A DNA stretch of 64,000 nt from Collinsella sp. TF05-9AC (GCF_003438495.1 NZ_QSSH01000003.1:3993-67992); one strand, 5' to 3'; shown: positions 1 to 8,018, numbered from the stretch's first letter. Numbers and translations: made by a program. Notes: generated by a model from the letters alone, not told the origin.

Positions 1-21
1 CGAGCCCCGTTGTCCGCTCCA
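1..21 (+). tRNA. 3' end of a tRNA-Gly cut by the window edge
   Basis: These 21 bases are identical to the last 21 bases of the complete tRNA-Gly(GCC) at 2262-2337, including part of the T arm, the 3' acceptor strand, discriminator T and encoded CCA. The 5' part lies outside the window, so it may be an intact gene or a remnant. A terminator follows directly. Confidence 0.75.
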
Positions 22-29
22 AGCGCAAC

Positions 30-59
30 AGCCCGACTACTACGGTAGCCGGGCTTTTT
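30..59 (+). terminator. Terminator after the truncated tRNA-Gly
   Basis: The arms AGCCCGACTAC and GTAGCCGGGCT form a hairpin with a single bulged or mismatched position, followed by five T. It ends tRNA transcription entering from the left. Confidence 0.75.
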
Positions 60-184
60 CGTACCCATCGCAGAGGCTCGAACCCGAGAGGGAGCGAGCG
101 TTAAGCAAACGCGGAGCGTTTGTAGCGAGCTGGCGAGGTCGCCGGCAGGCGGCCGAAGCCGGTGCGGATCCGCGAAGCGGATAC

Positions 185-208
185 GCGGACGCCCCGTTGT
201 CCGCTCCA
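185..208 (+). pseudogene. Internally deleted tRNA-Gly remnant (acceptor microhelix)
   Basis: GCGGAC, equal to the first six bases of tRNA-Gly, is joined directly to a 3' portion ending in GTCCGCTCCA. The D arm, anticodon arm and most of the T arm are missing, yet the two acceptor strands could still pair and carry CCA. It cannot be a working tRNA. It looks like a deletion product of a second tandem tRNA-Gly copy. Confidence 0.6.
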
Positions 209-216
209 AACGCAAT

Positions 217-247
217 AGCCCGGCTACTACGGTAACTGGGCTTTTTT
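217..247 (+). terminator. Decayed copy of the tRNA terminator
   Basis: Homologous to the hairpin at 30-59. The outer AGCCC/GGGCT arms and a six-T tract remain, but inner pairs are mismatched. It lies about 140 bases before the alpha-glucosidase start. Confidence 0.55.
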
Positions 248-386
248 GTACCCATCGCATGGGCCCGAACCCGAAAGGGAGCGAGCGTTTTGGGGCGTGG
301 CTGTGGCGTTGTTTGCCGCGAATGTTAGCTTTGAGCGTATCATCGTGGACATCTCGCAAAACCTCGTTGCAAGGGAGGCGCACCCC

Positions 387-2120
387 ATGGCTACAGAAAA
401 GTCCTCTTCTCGCTCATGGATGTCCGATGCCGCGATCTATCAGATCTACCCGCGCTCGTTTAAGGATTCGACTGGTTCGGGTCTGGGCGATATCGCGGGC
501 ATTACCCAGCAGATGGACTATCTTGAGCGGCTGGGTATCGAGGCCATCTGGCTGAGCCCGTTTTACCCATCGCCTCTTGTCGATGGTGGCTATGATGTGG
601 CGGACTACTGCGATGTCGATCCACGTCTCGGCTCGCTTGACGACTTCGATGACATGATCGCTGCGGCTCACGCGTGTGGCATCAAGGTCATCGTCGACAT
701 CGTGCCCAACCATTCATCCAACCAGCACCCGTGGTTCAAAGCCGCTCTTGCCGCTGGCCCCGGATCGCCCGAGCGCGCTCGTTATATCTTCCGCGATGGT
801 CGCGGCGAGCACGGCGAGTCGCCTCCCACCAATTGGAATGCCAACTTTGGCGGCCCCGCCTGGACGCGTGTCGCGGACGGTCAGTGGTATCTGCACATGT
901 TTACGCCCGAGCAGCCGGACTTTGACTGGTCGTGCCCCGAGGTTCACGCGTTCTTTTGCGACGTCCTGACGTTTTGGAGCGATCGAGGCGTCGATGGCTT
1001 TCGCATTGATGTGGCGCACGGTCTTGCCAAGGATCTCGACCGCGATGACCTCGACCGGTGGCATCTCGCCGAGGGCGATGACATGGTTGACGACGGCACC
1101 CATCCGCTGTGGGACCGTAACGAGGTCCACGAGATCTATCGCGAGTGGCGCCGCGTGTTCGACCGCTATAATCCGCCGCGCAGCGCCGTTGCCGAGGCGT
1201 GGGTGCTGCCCGAGCGCCAGTATCTCTACGCCCGCCCCAGCGAGCTTGGCCAGACATTCAACTTTGAGTTCGCCAAGGCCACTTGGACCTATGATGACAT
1301 GCACACTGCAATCGAGGAGGGTTTGAAGGCGGCCATCGAATCCGATTCCGCCTCGACCTGGGTACTCTCCAACCACGACGTGCCGCGCGTGGCGACGCGC
1401 TATGCGCTGCCGCAAATCAAGGCGACGCGCTACCACCAGATTGCGCTCGACTGGCTCTTACGCGACGGGTCGTCTTATGACGAGGACCGTGAACTCGGTG
1501 AGCGCCGCGCGCGGGCGGCCCTTTTGCTTGAGCTGGCGCTTCCGGGCTCGGCATACGTGTATCAGGGTGAGGAGCTCGGCCTTTTTGAGGTGGCTGACAT
1601 CCCGTGGGCTGCACTCGAAGATCCTGCTGCGACCAATACGCACGGACCGAAGCGCGAGAAGGGGCGCGACGGCTGCCGTGTGCCCCTGCCGTGGGTGGCA
1701 GCGGACGATCCCGCGCAGGGCGGATCGTTTGGGTTTTCGCCGGCGGACGCCGATGCGGCGCCCCATCTGCCGCAACCTGCATGGTTTTCCGATTACGCTG
1801 CCGATAGGGAAGAAGCGGACCCGACATCGATGCTTGCGCTCTATCGTGACGCCCTCCGGCTGCGGCGCAAGCTGCGCGGGTGCGCCAACGATCTTGCGTG
1901 GCTCGATCTTGACGGGCGCACTGGCCTTACAGATGGTGCCGAGGGCGCTGAGGGCGGCGTCATCGCCTATCGCCGCGACAACGGCTGGGCGTGTGTGACG
2001 AACTTCGGTACAGCACCCGTGGAGCTGCCGGCGGGCAGGATCCTGCTCACTTCATCACCACTTGCAGACGGCAGGCTCGCGCAGGACAGCTCTGCCTGGA
2101 TCATGCTCGGTGAGATGTAG
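387..2120 (+). CDS. Alpha-glucosidase / oligo-1,6-glucosidase, GH13 family
   Basis: A cytoplasmic glycoside hydrolase expected to release glucose from maltose, isomaltose or short malto-oligosaccharides. The 577-residue protein has the usual length for this group. It carries the family motifs: the IYQIYPRSF start of the barrel, DIVPNHSS (conserved region I), GFRIDVAH with the nucleophile near Asp208, AEAW with the acid/base near Glu270, and SNHDVPR with the stabiliser near Asp331. I chose ATG 387 because AAGGGAGG lies 8-9 bases upstream; an in-frame start at 246 would add residues with no homology to the family and no RBS. No signal peptide is seen, so it acts on imported sugars. It stands alone between tRNA loci. 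The NHD context resembles actinobacterial alpha-glucosidases, but substrate preference among GH13 relatives cannot be read from the sequence. Confidence 0.9.
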   Translation: MATEKSSSRSWMSDAAIYQIYPRSFKDSTGSGLGDIAGITQQMDYLERLGIEAIWLSPFYPSPLVDGGYDVADYCDVDPRLGSLDDFDDMIAAAHACGIKVIVDIVPNHSSNQHPWFKAALAAGPGSPERARYIFRDGRGEHGESPPTNWNANFGGPAWTRVADGQWYLHMFTPEQPDFDWSCPEVHAFFCDVLTFWSDRGVDGFRIDVAHGLAKDLDRDDLDRWHLAEGDDMVDDGTHPLWDRNEVHEIYREWRRVFDRYNPPRSAVAEAWVLPERQYLYARPSELGQTFNFEFAKATWTYDDMHTAIEEGLKAAIESDSASTWVLSNHDVPRVATRYALPQIKATRYHQIALDWLLRDGSSYDEDRELGERRARAALLLELALPGSAYVYQGEELGLFEVADIPWAALEDPAATNTHGPKREKGRDGCRVPLPWVAADDPAQGGSFGFSPADADAAPHLPQPAWFSDYAADREEADPTSMLALYRDALRLRRKLRGCANDLAWLDLDGRTGLTDGAEGAEGGVIAYRRDNGWACVTNFGTAPVELPAGRILLTSSPLADGRLAQDSSAWIMLGEM

Positions 2121-2220
2121 AGGCCTCTTGCGGCGAGTTTGCGGTTGCCTGCGCTTTCCGTGGTGGCTGATGTCTTCGCGAGGTTCGTGAGGGCGTCGCA
2201 AAACTTTTTAAAAAAAGTTC

Positions 2221-2249
2221 TTGCATAGGATGCGGGTATCACGTAAGAT
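2221..2249 (+). promoter_or_regulatory. Promoter of the tRNA-Gly/tRNA-Val unit
   Basis: TTGCAT (2221-2226) and TAAGAT (2244-2249) are separated by exactly 17 bases, and the tRNA begins 12 bases after the -10. A/T-rich sequence lies just upstream. Confidence 0.75.
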
Positions 2250-2261
2250 TAATCCTCGTAA

Positions 2262-2337
2262 GCGGACATGGCTCAGTTGGTAGAGCACAACCTTGCCAAG
2301 GTTGGGGTCGCGGGTTCGAGCCCCGTTGTCCGCTCCA
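2262..2337 (+). tRNA. tRNA-Gly (anticodon GCC)
   Basis: 76 bases fold into a full cloverleaf. The 7-bp acceptor is GCGGACA/TGTCCGC, the D stem GCTC/GAGC, and the anticodon stem CAACC/GGTTG around loop TTGCCAA; the T loop is TTCGAGC and CCA is encoded. Anticodon GCC reads GGC/GGU glycine codons. It is cotranscribed with the tRNA-Val three bases downstream. Confidence 0.97.
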
Positions 2338-2340
2338 TTT

Positions 2341-2415
2341 GGGCGTTTAGCTCAGGGGGAGAGCGCTTCCCTGACACGGAAGAGGTCAGAAGTTCAAATC
2401 TTCTAACGCCCACCA
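2341..2415 (+). tRNA. tRNA-Val (anticodon GAC)
   Basis: 75 bases. The acceptor is GGGCGTT/AACGCCC, the anticodon stem CTTCC/GGAAG around loop CTGACAC, the T loop TTCAAAT, and CCA is encoded. Anticodon GAC reads GUC/GUU valine codons. Confidence 0.97.
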
Positions 2416-2423
2416 AATGTTCA

Positions 2424-2458
2424 CAGCCCAGAGGCTATGTCCTCTGGGCTGTTTTTTT
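2424..2458 (+). terminator. Terminator of the tRNA unit
   Basis: An 11-bp perfect stem (CAGCCCAGAGG / CCTCTGGGCTG) with a 6-base loop, followed by seven T. Confidence 0.9.
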
Positions 2459-2760
2459 GCCACCAAGCACGCCGCCAAATAAGCCACCAAATATTGATCC
2501 AAGGTCTGTACGCAATGGTTTTCGCATCCCGTAGGGCTGCCGGCAGATTGCATACGTCCTGGCCGATCGTGACCGCAACATGTTGGTCAAGCATAATCTT
2601 TTGGATTCTTTTGGCGTGAGCGGCTTGGTTTTGGTCCTATTTGGCGGTGGCTCGGTTGAGGGGGTTTTATAACTGCCATGCAGGTAGTCGTGTTGATAAC
2701 GTTTTACCGACTTGCCAAGAACCCCTCATAATTAATGCGTCTGCAAAATGACTAATTGCT
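2459..2760. other. Gene-free stretch after the tRNAs
   Basis: I see no credible gene. Short open frames on both strands lack RBSs and family motifs. Position directly 3' of a tRNA is a common integration site, but no integrase or clear repeat of the tRNA 3' end is present here. Confidence 0.6.
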
Positions 2761-2773
2761 TTGACCTGCTGAA

Positions 2774-2789
2774 ACACTATATATTGTGT
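2774..2789. promoter_or_regulatory. NrdR box upstream of nrdD
   Basis: ACACTATATATTGTGT agrees with the NrdR-box consensus (acaCwAtATaTwGtgt) at every strongly conserved base and is nearly palindromic. NrdR is the dATP-sensing repressor of ribonucleotide reductase genes. A second, much weaker candidate lies near 2808-2823, overlapping the likely -10. Confidence 0.85.
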
Positions 2790-2819
2790 TTGACCTAAAA
2801 AAAGAATACAGGATATAGA
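2790..2819 (+). promoter_or_regulatory. Probable nrdD promoter
   Basis: TTGACC (2790-2795) and TATAGA (2814-2819) are 18 bases apart and lie immediately after the NrdR box, so NrdR would block polymerase. This predicts an untranslated leader of about 215 bases, in which I recognise no riboswitch class. Confidence 0.5.
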
Positions 2820-3044
2820 TGCCTCTTTGTCGTATGATAGATGGCGGACAGAGAACGAGGACCTTATTCGCCCCATTTGGATGGATCTTTGAGCCCCTTG
2901 ATTGGCTGCGAGGATTGTCCGCATGAGGGCCTATGGTTATCGAAAACACAGATTGCGCGACGGCGCCGCAAGACAGGGTAAGCCCTGCCGGGCATCGTTT
3001 GGCTCTGAAGCGCAATGAGGCTACGATGCGAAAGAGGCAAGAGG

Positions 3045-5267
3045 ATGAAGATCATCAAGCGCAGCGGCACCGAGGTTACCTTTGACATCGATAAGATCGT
3101 CAATGCGATCCGCGCCGCAAACTTGGAGGTCGAGGAAGGCTCTCGCCTTACCGACCGCCAGGTGATCTATGCGGCACAAAACGTCGCCGAGGCATGTGAG
3201 AAGGCCGGTCACACCGTATCGGTCGAGGAGATCCAGGATTTGGTCGAGGACGAGATTATGCGTCTCGACTGCTACGAGGTCGCTCGCCACTACATCATCT
3301 ATCGCTATGTTCAGAGCCTAAAGCGCCAAAAGAACACGACCGACGACAAGATCCTGTCGCTGATCGAATGCAACAACGAAGAGGTCAAGCAGGAGAACTC
3401 TAACAAGAACCCGACCGTCAACTCCGTTCAGCGCGACTACATGGCCGGCGAGATTTCCAAGGACCTGACGCAGCGCGTACTGCTGCCCCAGGAGATCGTG
3501 GATGCTCACAACGAGGGCCTGATTCACTTCCACGATTCGGACTACTTTGCCCAGCACATGCATAACTGCGACCTGGTGAACCTGGAGGATATGCTCCAGA
3601 ACGGTACTGTTATCTCGGGTACGCTGATTGAGAAGCCGCATAGCTTCTCGACGGCCTGCAACATCGCGACGCAGATCATCGCCCAGGTTGCTTCCTCCCA
3701 GTACGGCGGCCAGTCGATTTCGCTGACTCATCTCGCCCCGTTCGTCGAGGTGAGCCGTCAAAAGATTCGCGGCGAGGTTGCTCGCGAGCTTGAGGAGCTC
3801 GGCGTTTCCGCATCTCCCGAAAAGGTCCGCGAGGTCGTGGAGGATCGCCTGCGCGATGAGATTCGTCGCGGCGTCCAGACGATCCAGTATCAGGTCGTGA
3901 CGCTTATGACCACGAACGGCCAGGCGCCGTTCGTGACGGTCTTTATGTATCTTAACGAGGCCCGTACGCCTCAGGAGAAGCACGACCTTGCCATGATTGT
4001 GGAGGAGACGCTTCGTCAGCGCTATGAGGGCGTTAAGAACGAAGCCGGCGTGTGGATCACCCCGGCGTTCCCCAAGCTCATCTACGTGCTCGAGGACGAT
4101 AACATCCGCGAGGATTCGCCGTACTTCTATCTGACCAAGCTCGCTGCCAAGTGCACCGCCAAGCGCATGGTGCCCGACTACATCTCTGAGAAGAAGATGC
4201 GCGAGCTCAAGCTGTCTAAGGGCGAGACCGCCGGCAACGGCGATTGCTACACCTGTATGGGTTGCCGCAGTTTCCTGACGCCCGACCGTTCGGGCAACGG
4301 CTTTAACAACGTCGCCAACGCGCTGAACTATGACCCGAGCAAGCCTAAGTACTATGGTCGCTTTAACCAGGGCGTTGTGACCATTAACCTGCCTGATGTC
4401 GCGCTGAGCTCGCACCAGGATATGGACAAGTTCTGGAAGATCTTCGATGAGCGCCTTGAACTGTGCCATCGTGCCCTGCTGTGCCGTCATGAGCGTCTGA
4501 TGGGCACGCTTTCGGATGCCGCGCCGATTCTTTGGCAGTACGGCGCCCTGGCGCGCCTTAAGAAGGGCGAGACGATCGACAAACTGCTCGTGGGCGGCTA
4601 TTCCACCATCAGCCTGGGGTATGCCGGTCTGTATGAGTGCGTCAAGTACATGACGGGCCACAGCCACACCGAGAAGGAGGGCACGCCCTTTGCCATGGCG
4701 GTCATGCAGCGCATGAACGACAAGTGTGCGGAGTGGAAAGCCGCGAGCGATATCGATTTCTCGCTGTACGGCACGCCGTTGGAGTCGACGACCTACAAGT
4801 TCGCCAAGTGCCTGCAGCGTCGTTTTGGCATTATTCCGGGCGTGACGGACAAGGGCTACATTACCAACAGCTACCACGTCCACGTGTCCGAGGAGATTGA
4901 TGCCTTCGACAAGCTCAAGTTTGAGGGCATGTTCCAGCAGCTTTCGCCGGGCGGGGCCATTTCCTACGTTGAGGTTCCCAACATGCAGGACAACCTCAAG
5001 GCTGTCATTCGCGTGATGCAGTACATCTACGACAACATCATGTACGCCGAGCTCAACACCAAGAGCGACTACTGCCAGGTGTGCGGCTACGATGGCGAGA
5101 TCAAGATTGTCGAGGACGATGGCAAGCTGGTGTGGGAGTGCCCCAATTGCGGCAACCGCGACCAGGAGAAGATGAACGTCGCTCGTCGTACGTGCGGCTA
5201 CATCGGTACCCAGTTCTGGAACCAGGGTCGAACCGAGGAGATCCGCGACCGCGTGCTGCATCTCTAA
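3045..5267 (+). CDS. nrdD: Anaerobic ribonucleoside-triphosphate reductase (class III)
   Basis: Reduces ribonucleoside triphosphates to deoxyribonucleotides under anaerobic conditions with a glycyl radical. The 740-residue protein begins with an ATP-cone allosteric domain (about 1-90, starting MKIIKRSGTEVTF). The catalytic barrel follows. The C-terminal zinc site has CQVCGYDG and CPNCGN pairs, and RRTCGYIG places the radical glycine at about Gly718. The start at ATG 3045 follows GAGGCAAGAGG. Its activase nrdG lies downstream on the same strand, and an NrdR box lies upstream, so expression should respond to dNTP status. The distance to nrdG (426 bases with two palindromes) is unusually large for this pair. 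Confidence 0.96.
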   Translation: MKIIKRSGTEVTFDIDKIVNAIRAANLEVEEGSRLTDRQVIYAAQNVAEACEKAGHTVSVEEIQDLVEDEIMRLDCYEVARHYIIYRYVQSLKRQKNTTDDKILSLIECNNEEVKQENSNKNPTVNSVQRDYMAGEISKDLTQRVLLPQEIVDAHNEGLIHFHDSDYFAQHMHNCDLVNLEDMLQNGTVISGTLIEKPHSFSTACNIATQIIAQVASSQYGGQSISLTHLAPFVEVSRQKIRGEVARELEELGVSASPEKVREVVEDRLRDEIRRGVQTIQYQVVTLMTTNGQAPFVTVFMYLNEARTPQEKHDLAMIVEETLRQRYEGVKNEAGVWITPAFPKLIYVLEDDNIREDSPYFYLTKLAAKCTAKRMVPDYISEKKMRELKLSKGETAGNGDCYTCMGCRSFLTPDRSGNGFNNVANALNYDPSKPKYYGRFNQGVVTINLPDVALSSHQDMDKFWKIFDERLELCHRALLCRHERLMGTLSDAAPILWQYGALARLKKGETIDKLLVGGYSTISLGYAGLYECVKYMTGHSHTEKEGTPFAMAVMQRMNDKCAEWKAASDIDFSLYGTPLESTTYKFAKCLQRRFGIIPGVTDKGYITNSYHVHVSEEIDAFDKLKFEGMFQQLSPGGAISYVEVPNMQDNLKAVIRVMQYIYDNIMYAELNTKSDYCQVCGYDGEIKIVEDDGKLVWECPNCGNRDQEKMNVARRTCGYIGTQFWNQGRTEEIRDRVLHL

Positions 5268-5278
5268 TAACCATCCCA

Positions 5279-5416
5279 GGCTGCCCCGTAGCGAGGCCCC
5301 GGACCTTTACTCGCTATTTCGGACAGTCCTGGCTCACGACGGAGGCGCCACTGGCGCCTCCTGTTCGTGCGGAACTCATATCGAGCAAAGGTCCGGGGCC
5401 TCGCTACGGGGCAGCC
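5279..5416. repeat. 138-bp nested palindromic element between nrdD and nrdG
   Basis: Outer arms 5279-5313 and 5382-5416 are 35 bases each and complementary apart from one base. Inside lies a second perfect palindrome at 5341-5361 with 10-bp arms and a single central base. There is no T tract, so it is not a standard terminator, and no coding frame. It resembles a small palindromic repeat (REP/MITE-like) or a stable processing structure in the nrd transcript. I see no clear target-site duplication. Confidence 0.8.
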
Positions 5417-5594
5417 AAGTTAATGTAGCTGAGATGCAGCATGCGGCCTGCTCACCCCTCGAAGTTCTTAGCGGAAATGAGTTGACTTGCAACAACGGTT
5501 TGCTTGCGGAGTCGGTTGAGCTGCAACAAAGTATTTATTGGACCTCGAACCCTATGCTCGATGTTCGCTTCGTTCATTGAGTTACCCTTTGCAT

Positions 5595-5678
5595 GAGGCC
5601 GGGGCATATCGTCCCGCCCGCAGTTTCGCAGGCCGCAGGCCGAGAATGTTTGAGGACGGGATGATATGTCCCGGCCTC
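5595..5678. repeat. Inverted repeat just before the nrdG ribosome binding site
   Basis: Arms 5595-5616 and 5657-5678 (22 bases each, two mismatches) surround a GC-rich spacer. The right arm ends a base or two before GGGAGAG, the nrdG RBS. It may stabilise mRNA, limit read-through or affect translation; none is shown. Confidence 0.7.
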
Positions 5679-5693
5679 CCGGGAGAGTTACCT

Positions 5694-6275
5694 ATGAACT
5701 ACGCGAACATTAAGTATTTCGACATTGCTGATGGGGAAGGTGTTCGTACTTCTCTGTTTGTGAGCGGGTGCCGTCGTGGGTGCAAGAATTGCTTCAACTC
5801 CGTCGCGTGGGACTTTGCCGCGGGTGAGCCGTTCGATCGTGCCGTCGAGGACAAGATTATCGAGAGTCTCGATCATCCCTTTATCGATGGTCTGACGATT
5901 TTGGGCGGCGAGCCTATGGAACCTGAGAATCAAGCGGGGCTTGTCGACTTTATCGAACGCGTGCGTGCGGCCTATCCATCGGGGTCGGGAAAGACTATTT
6001 GGTGCTTTACCGGCGATGTGCTCGAGGAGCTTATGCCGGGCGGTCGTCATCATACCGAGGTGACGGACCGCATCCTTACCTGCCTCGATATGTTGGTGGA
6101 CGGTCCGTTCGTTCAGGATTTGTACGATATCTCGTTGCGCTTCAGAGGCTCGAGCAATCAGCGCGTGATCGATATGAACGCTACGCGTGCCCGTGCCGAG
6201 CGCGAGGGCGTTGCGCTTTGTGATGCGGTTGAACTTTGGCGTGATGATCCGGTCTATTCGACCCATACTATGTAG
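5694..6275 (+). CDS. nrdG: Anaerobic ribonucleotide reductase activating protein
   Basis: Radical-SAM enzyme that generates the glycyl radical on NrdD. The 193-residue protein has the expected length. The [4Fe-4S] motif CRRGCKNC supplies Cys26, Cys30 and Cys33 (CX3CX2C), and TILGGEP is the SAM-binding segment. ATG 5694 is chosen because GGGAGAG precedes it by about seven bases; the longer open frame upstream is palindromic repeat, not protein. It lies downstream of nrdD, consistent with a functional pair. folE follows 66 bases later and may be in the same transcript. Confidence 0.94.
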   Translation: MNYANIKYFDIADGEGVRTSLFVSGCRRGCKNCFNSVAWDFAAGEPFDRAVEDKIIESLDHPFIDGLTILGGEPMEPENQAGLVDFIERVRAAYPSGSGKTIWCFTGDVLEELMPGGRHHTEVTDRILTCLDMLVDGPFVQDLYDISLRFRGSSNQRVIDMNATRARAEREGVALCDAVELWRDDPVYSTHTM

Positions 6276-6341
6276 CTTGTGGTCGATGCCGGAGGGCGTG
6301 GTACCATAGCGCGAACGTGAAATCGGAAAAGTGAGGCCCAG

Positions 6342-6899
6342 ATGGTCGATCAGGAAAAAGTCGAGGCCGCCATTAAGCTGTTGCTTGAGGGCATAGGCGA
6401 GAACCCAACTCGTGAGGGCCTGCTGGAGACCCCGGCGCGCGTTGCCCGTATGTATGGTGAATTCGCCGGCGGTATGGACCAGAGTGCCGAGGAGCACCTG
6501 TCCAAAACCTTTGCCGTCGCTTCGAACGATTTGGTTATCGAGCGCGACATCACGTTCTACTCGCTGTGCGAACATCATCTGCTGCCGTTTTACGGCAAGG
6601 CTACCATTGGCTATATCCCCAACGGCCGTGTCGCAGGGCTCTCTAAGCTTGCTCGCACGGTTGAGGTTTATGCCCGCCGTCTGCAGCTGCAGGAGCAGCT
6701 GTGTGCGCAGGTTGCCGATGCCCTCATGGAGTATCTCGCTCCCCAGGGAGCGATTGTGCTCATGGAAGCTGAGCATATGTGTATGACCATGCGCGGCGTG
6801 CAAAAGCCCGGCACCAAGACCGTGACGCTCGCTCGCCGCGGCGTCTTTGAGACCGACCCCGCGCTCGAAGAGCGTTTCTTTAGGATGCTGGGACGCTAA
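6342..6899 (+). CDS. folE: GTP cyclohydrolase I
   Basis: Converts GTP to 7,8-dihydroneopterin triphosphate, the first step of tetrahydrofolate synthesis. The 185-residue protein has the family length. [11 protein letters not shown] carries zinc ligand Cys76 and His79, and [11 protein letters not shown] near the C-terminus supplies the other zinc cysteine and the substrate-binding segment. The start follows a GAGGC-type RBS. It begins a folate set: the HD hydrolase gene starts two bases after its stop and folB follows. Confidence 0.96.
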   Translation: MVDQEKVEAAIKLLLEGIGENPTREGLLETPARVARMYGEFAGGMDQSAEEHLSKTFAVASNDLVIERDITFYSLCEHHLLPFYGKATIGYIPNGRVAGLSKLARTVEVYARRLQLQEQLCAQVADALMEYLAPQGAIVLMEAEHMCMTMRGVQKPGTKTVTLARRGVFETDPALEERFFRMLGR

Positions 6900-6901
6900 C
6901 T

Positions 6902-7483
6902 ATGAGAGTCGTCAACGACTTTACATCGAATACTGACGAGGGAACGCCGCGTCGCGGTTTTATGGCTTCGGGTCTGGCGCCTTTTGGTGTCATGCCTCGC
7001 ATTGATTACATCTGTGCCAACGGTCTGTTCCGGCGGCACCTGGGCAACATTGCACAGTTGGAATCGGGGCGCATCTTCTGCCGCCACGGTATTGACCACC
7101 TGCTGGATGTCGCCCGTATTATGTGGATCAAGAATCTCGAGGAACAGCTCGAGTTTGACCGCGAGGTCATCTACGCCACGGCACTTCTTCACGATATCGG
7201 CAAAGATGAACAGTATGAATCGGGTATATCCCATGATGTTGCAAGCGAGCGCGTCGCTGATGCAATACTCGCCGGCATGCCCGATGACGTGGCGTTTGAG
7301 CCGGCCGATGCCGCAGCCATTAAGACGGCCATTCTGGGCCATCGAAAGCTGCGCGTGAACAGCCAACCGCTTGAGCGTCTGCTCTACGCAGCCGACAAAG
7401 CGTCGCGCGCCTGCTTTGCATGCCCCGCGCGCAATGCTTGCAACTGGAGCGACGATAAAAAGAACCTGTCGATTCGCGTGTAG
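6902..7483 (+). CDS. HD-domain hydrolase in the folate operon
   Basis: A 193-residue metal-dependent phosphohydrolase of the HD superfamily. Visible motifs are CRHGIDHLLDV (first His), LLHDIGKDE (the HD pair) and SHDVASERVADAIL. The C-terminus has a compact cysteine cluster, CFACPARNAC, which could bind metal. It starts two bases after the folE stop and is followed 43 bases later by folB, so all three are probably cotranslated or cotranscribed. Position between GTP cyclohydrolase and dihydroneopterin aldolase suggests it could remove phosphate from dihydroneopterin triphosphate, a step often lacking an assigned enzyme. That role is inference from context; nucleotide phosphatase activity of another kind is equally possible. 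Confidence 0.85.
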   Translation: MRVVNDFTSNTDEGTPRRGFMASGLAPFGVMPRIDYICANGLFRRHLGNIAQLESGRIFCRHGIDHLLDVARIMWIKNLEEQLEFDREVIYATALLHDIGKDEQYESGISHDVASERVADAILAGMPDDVAFEPADAAAIKTAILGHRKLRVNSQPLERLLYAADKASRACFACPARNACNWSDDKKNLSIRV

Positions 7484-7526
7484 TTAGTTTGCGCGGTCGG
7501 GGTTCTAAACGAAGGAGACGATCGCG

Positions 7527-8012
7527 ATGAGTAACAAAAAACTGCCCGAGAATGCAACCAAGACTGAAGGTGCCGAGCTCGCCCGCCGTGAAAGGGGCAA
7601 AATATCCACCGCAACGGCGGTGCCCCACGTGAGCTATGACGATCTGCGCCATGCCGATCGCATTACTATCGACGGTCTCGAGGTCTTTGCCAACCACGGC
7701 GTGTATCCCGAAGAGAACGCGCTGGGCCAGAAGTTCATCGTGTCCTTGGTGCTCTATGCCGACCTGCGTGCAGCGGGGGAGCACGATAACCTGGACGCCT
7801 CGATTGACTACGGCTCGGTGTGCCACGATGTCGATGGCTATCTGCGCGAGCATACGTTTAAACTCATCGAGGCGGCAGCCGAGGGGACGGCCCAGATGCT
7901 GCTGCGCCGCTATCCCTCGCTGCTTGGTGTGCGTATAAAGCTCGATAAGCCGTGGGCACCTGTTGGCCTGCCCCTGGCAAGTTGCGGTGTCGAGATCGAG
8001 CGCGTGCGCTAA
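7527..8012 (+). CDS. folB: Dihydroneopterin aldolase with N-terminal extension
   Basis: Splits 7,8-dihydroneopterin to 6-hydroxymethyl-dihydropterin and glycolaldehyde in folate synthesis. The catalytic domain begins near residue 46 (ITIDGLEVFANHGVYPEEN) and continues through FIVSLVLYADL, SIDYGSVC and VRIKLDKPWAP, as in FolB. At 161 residues it is about 40 longer than typical because of a charged N-terminal extension of unknown role. The start at 7527 has GAAGGAGA upstream, supporting the long form. No folP or folK is adjacent. Confidence 0.9.
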   Translation: MSNKKLPENATKTEGAELARRERGKISTATAVPHVSYDDLRHADRITIDGLEVFANHGVYPEENALGQKFIVSLVLYADLRAAGEHDNLDASIDYGSVCHDVDGYLREHTFKLIEAAAEGTAQMLLRRYPSLLGVRIKLDKPWAPVGLPLASCGVEIERVR

Positions 8013-8018
8013 CCGGCT

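Larger units (their letters stand above)
5..289 (+). repeat. 98-bp direct repeat covering tRNA 3' end plus terminator
   Basis: Bases 5-102 recur at 192-289 with a fixed offset of 187 and no gaps; I count about 10 mismatches (roughly 90% identity). Each copy contains the tRNA-Gly 3' end, a terminator hairpin and a short GC-rich tail. The spacer (103-191) has no gene. Confidence 0.8.

Noticed and set aside
2437-2700. Possible integrase or phage remnant downstream of the tRNA-Val
   Set aside because: The short frames show no tyrosine-recombinase motifs and no repeat of the tRNA 3' end was found to mark an att site.
2840-3044. Riboswitch in the nrdD leader
   Set aside because: I looked for cobalamin, SAM and other common motifs and found no convincing conserved core.
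3318-5261. A 647-codon open frame antisense to nrdD
   Set aside because: It mirrors the codon bias of a GC-rich gene on the other strand, has no RBS or family motif, and nrdD is unmistakable.
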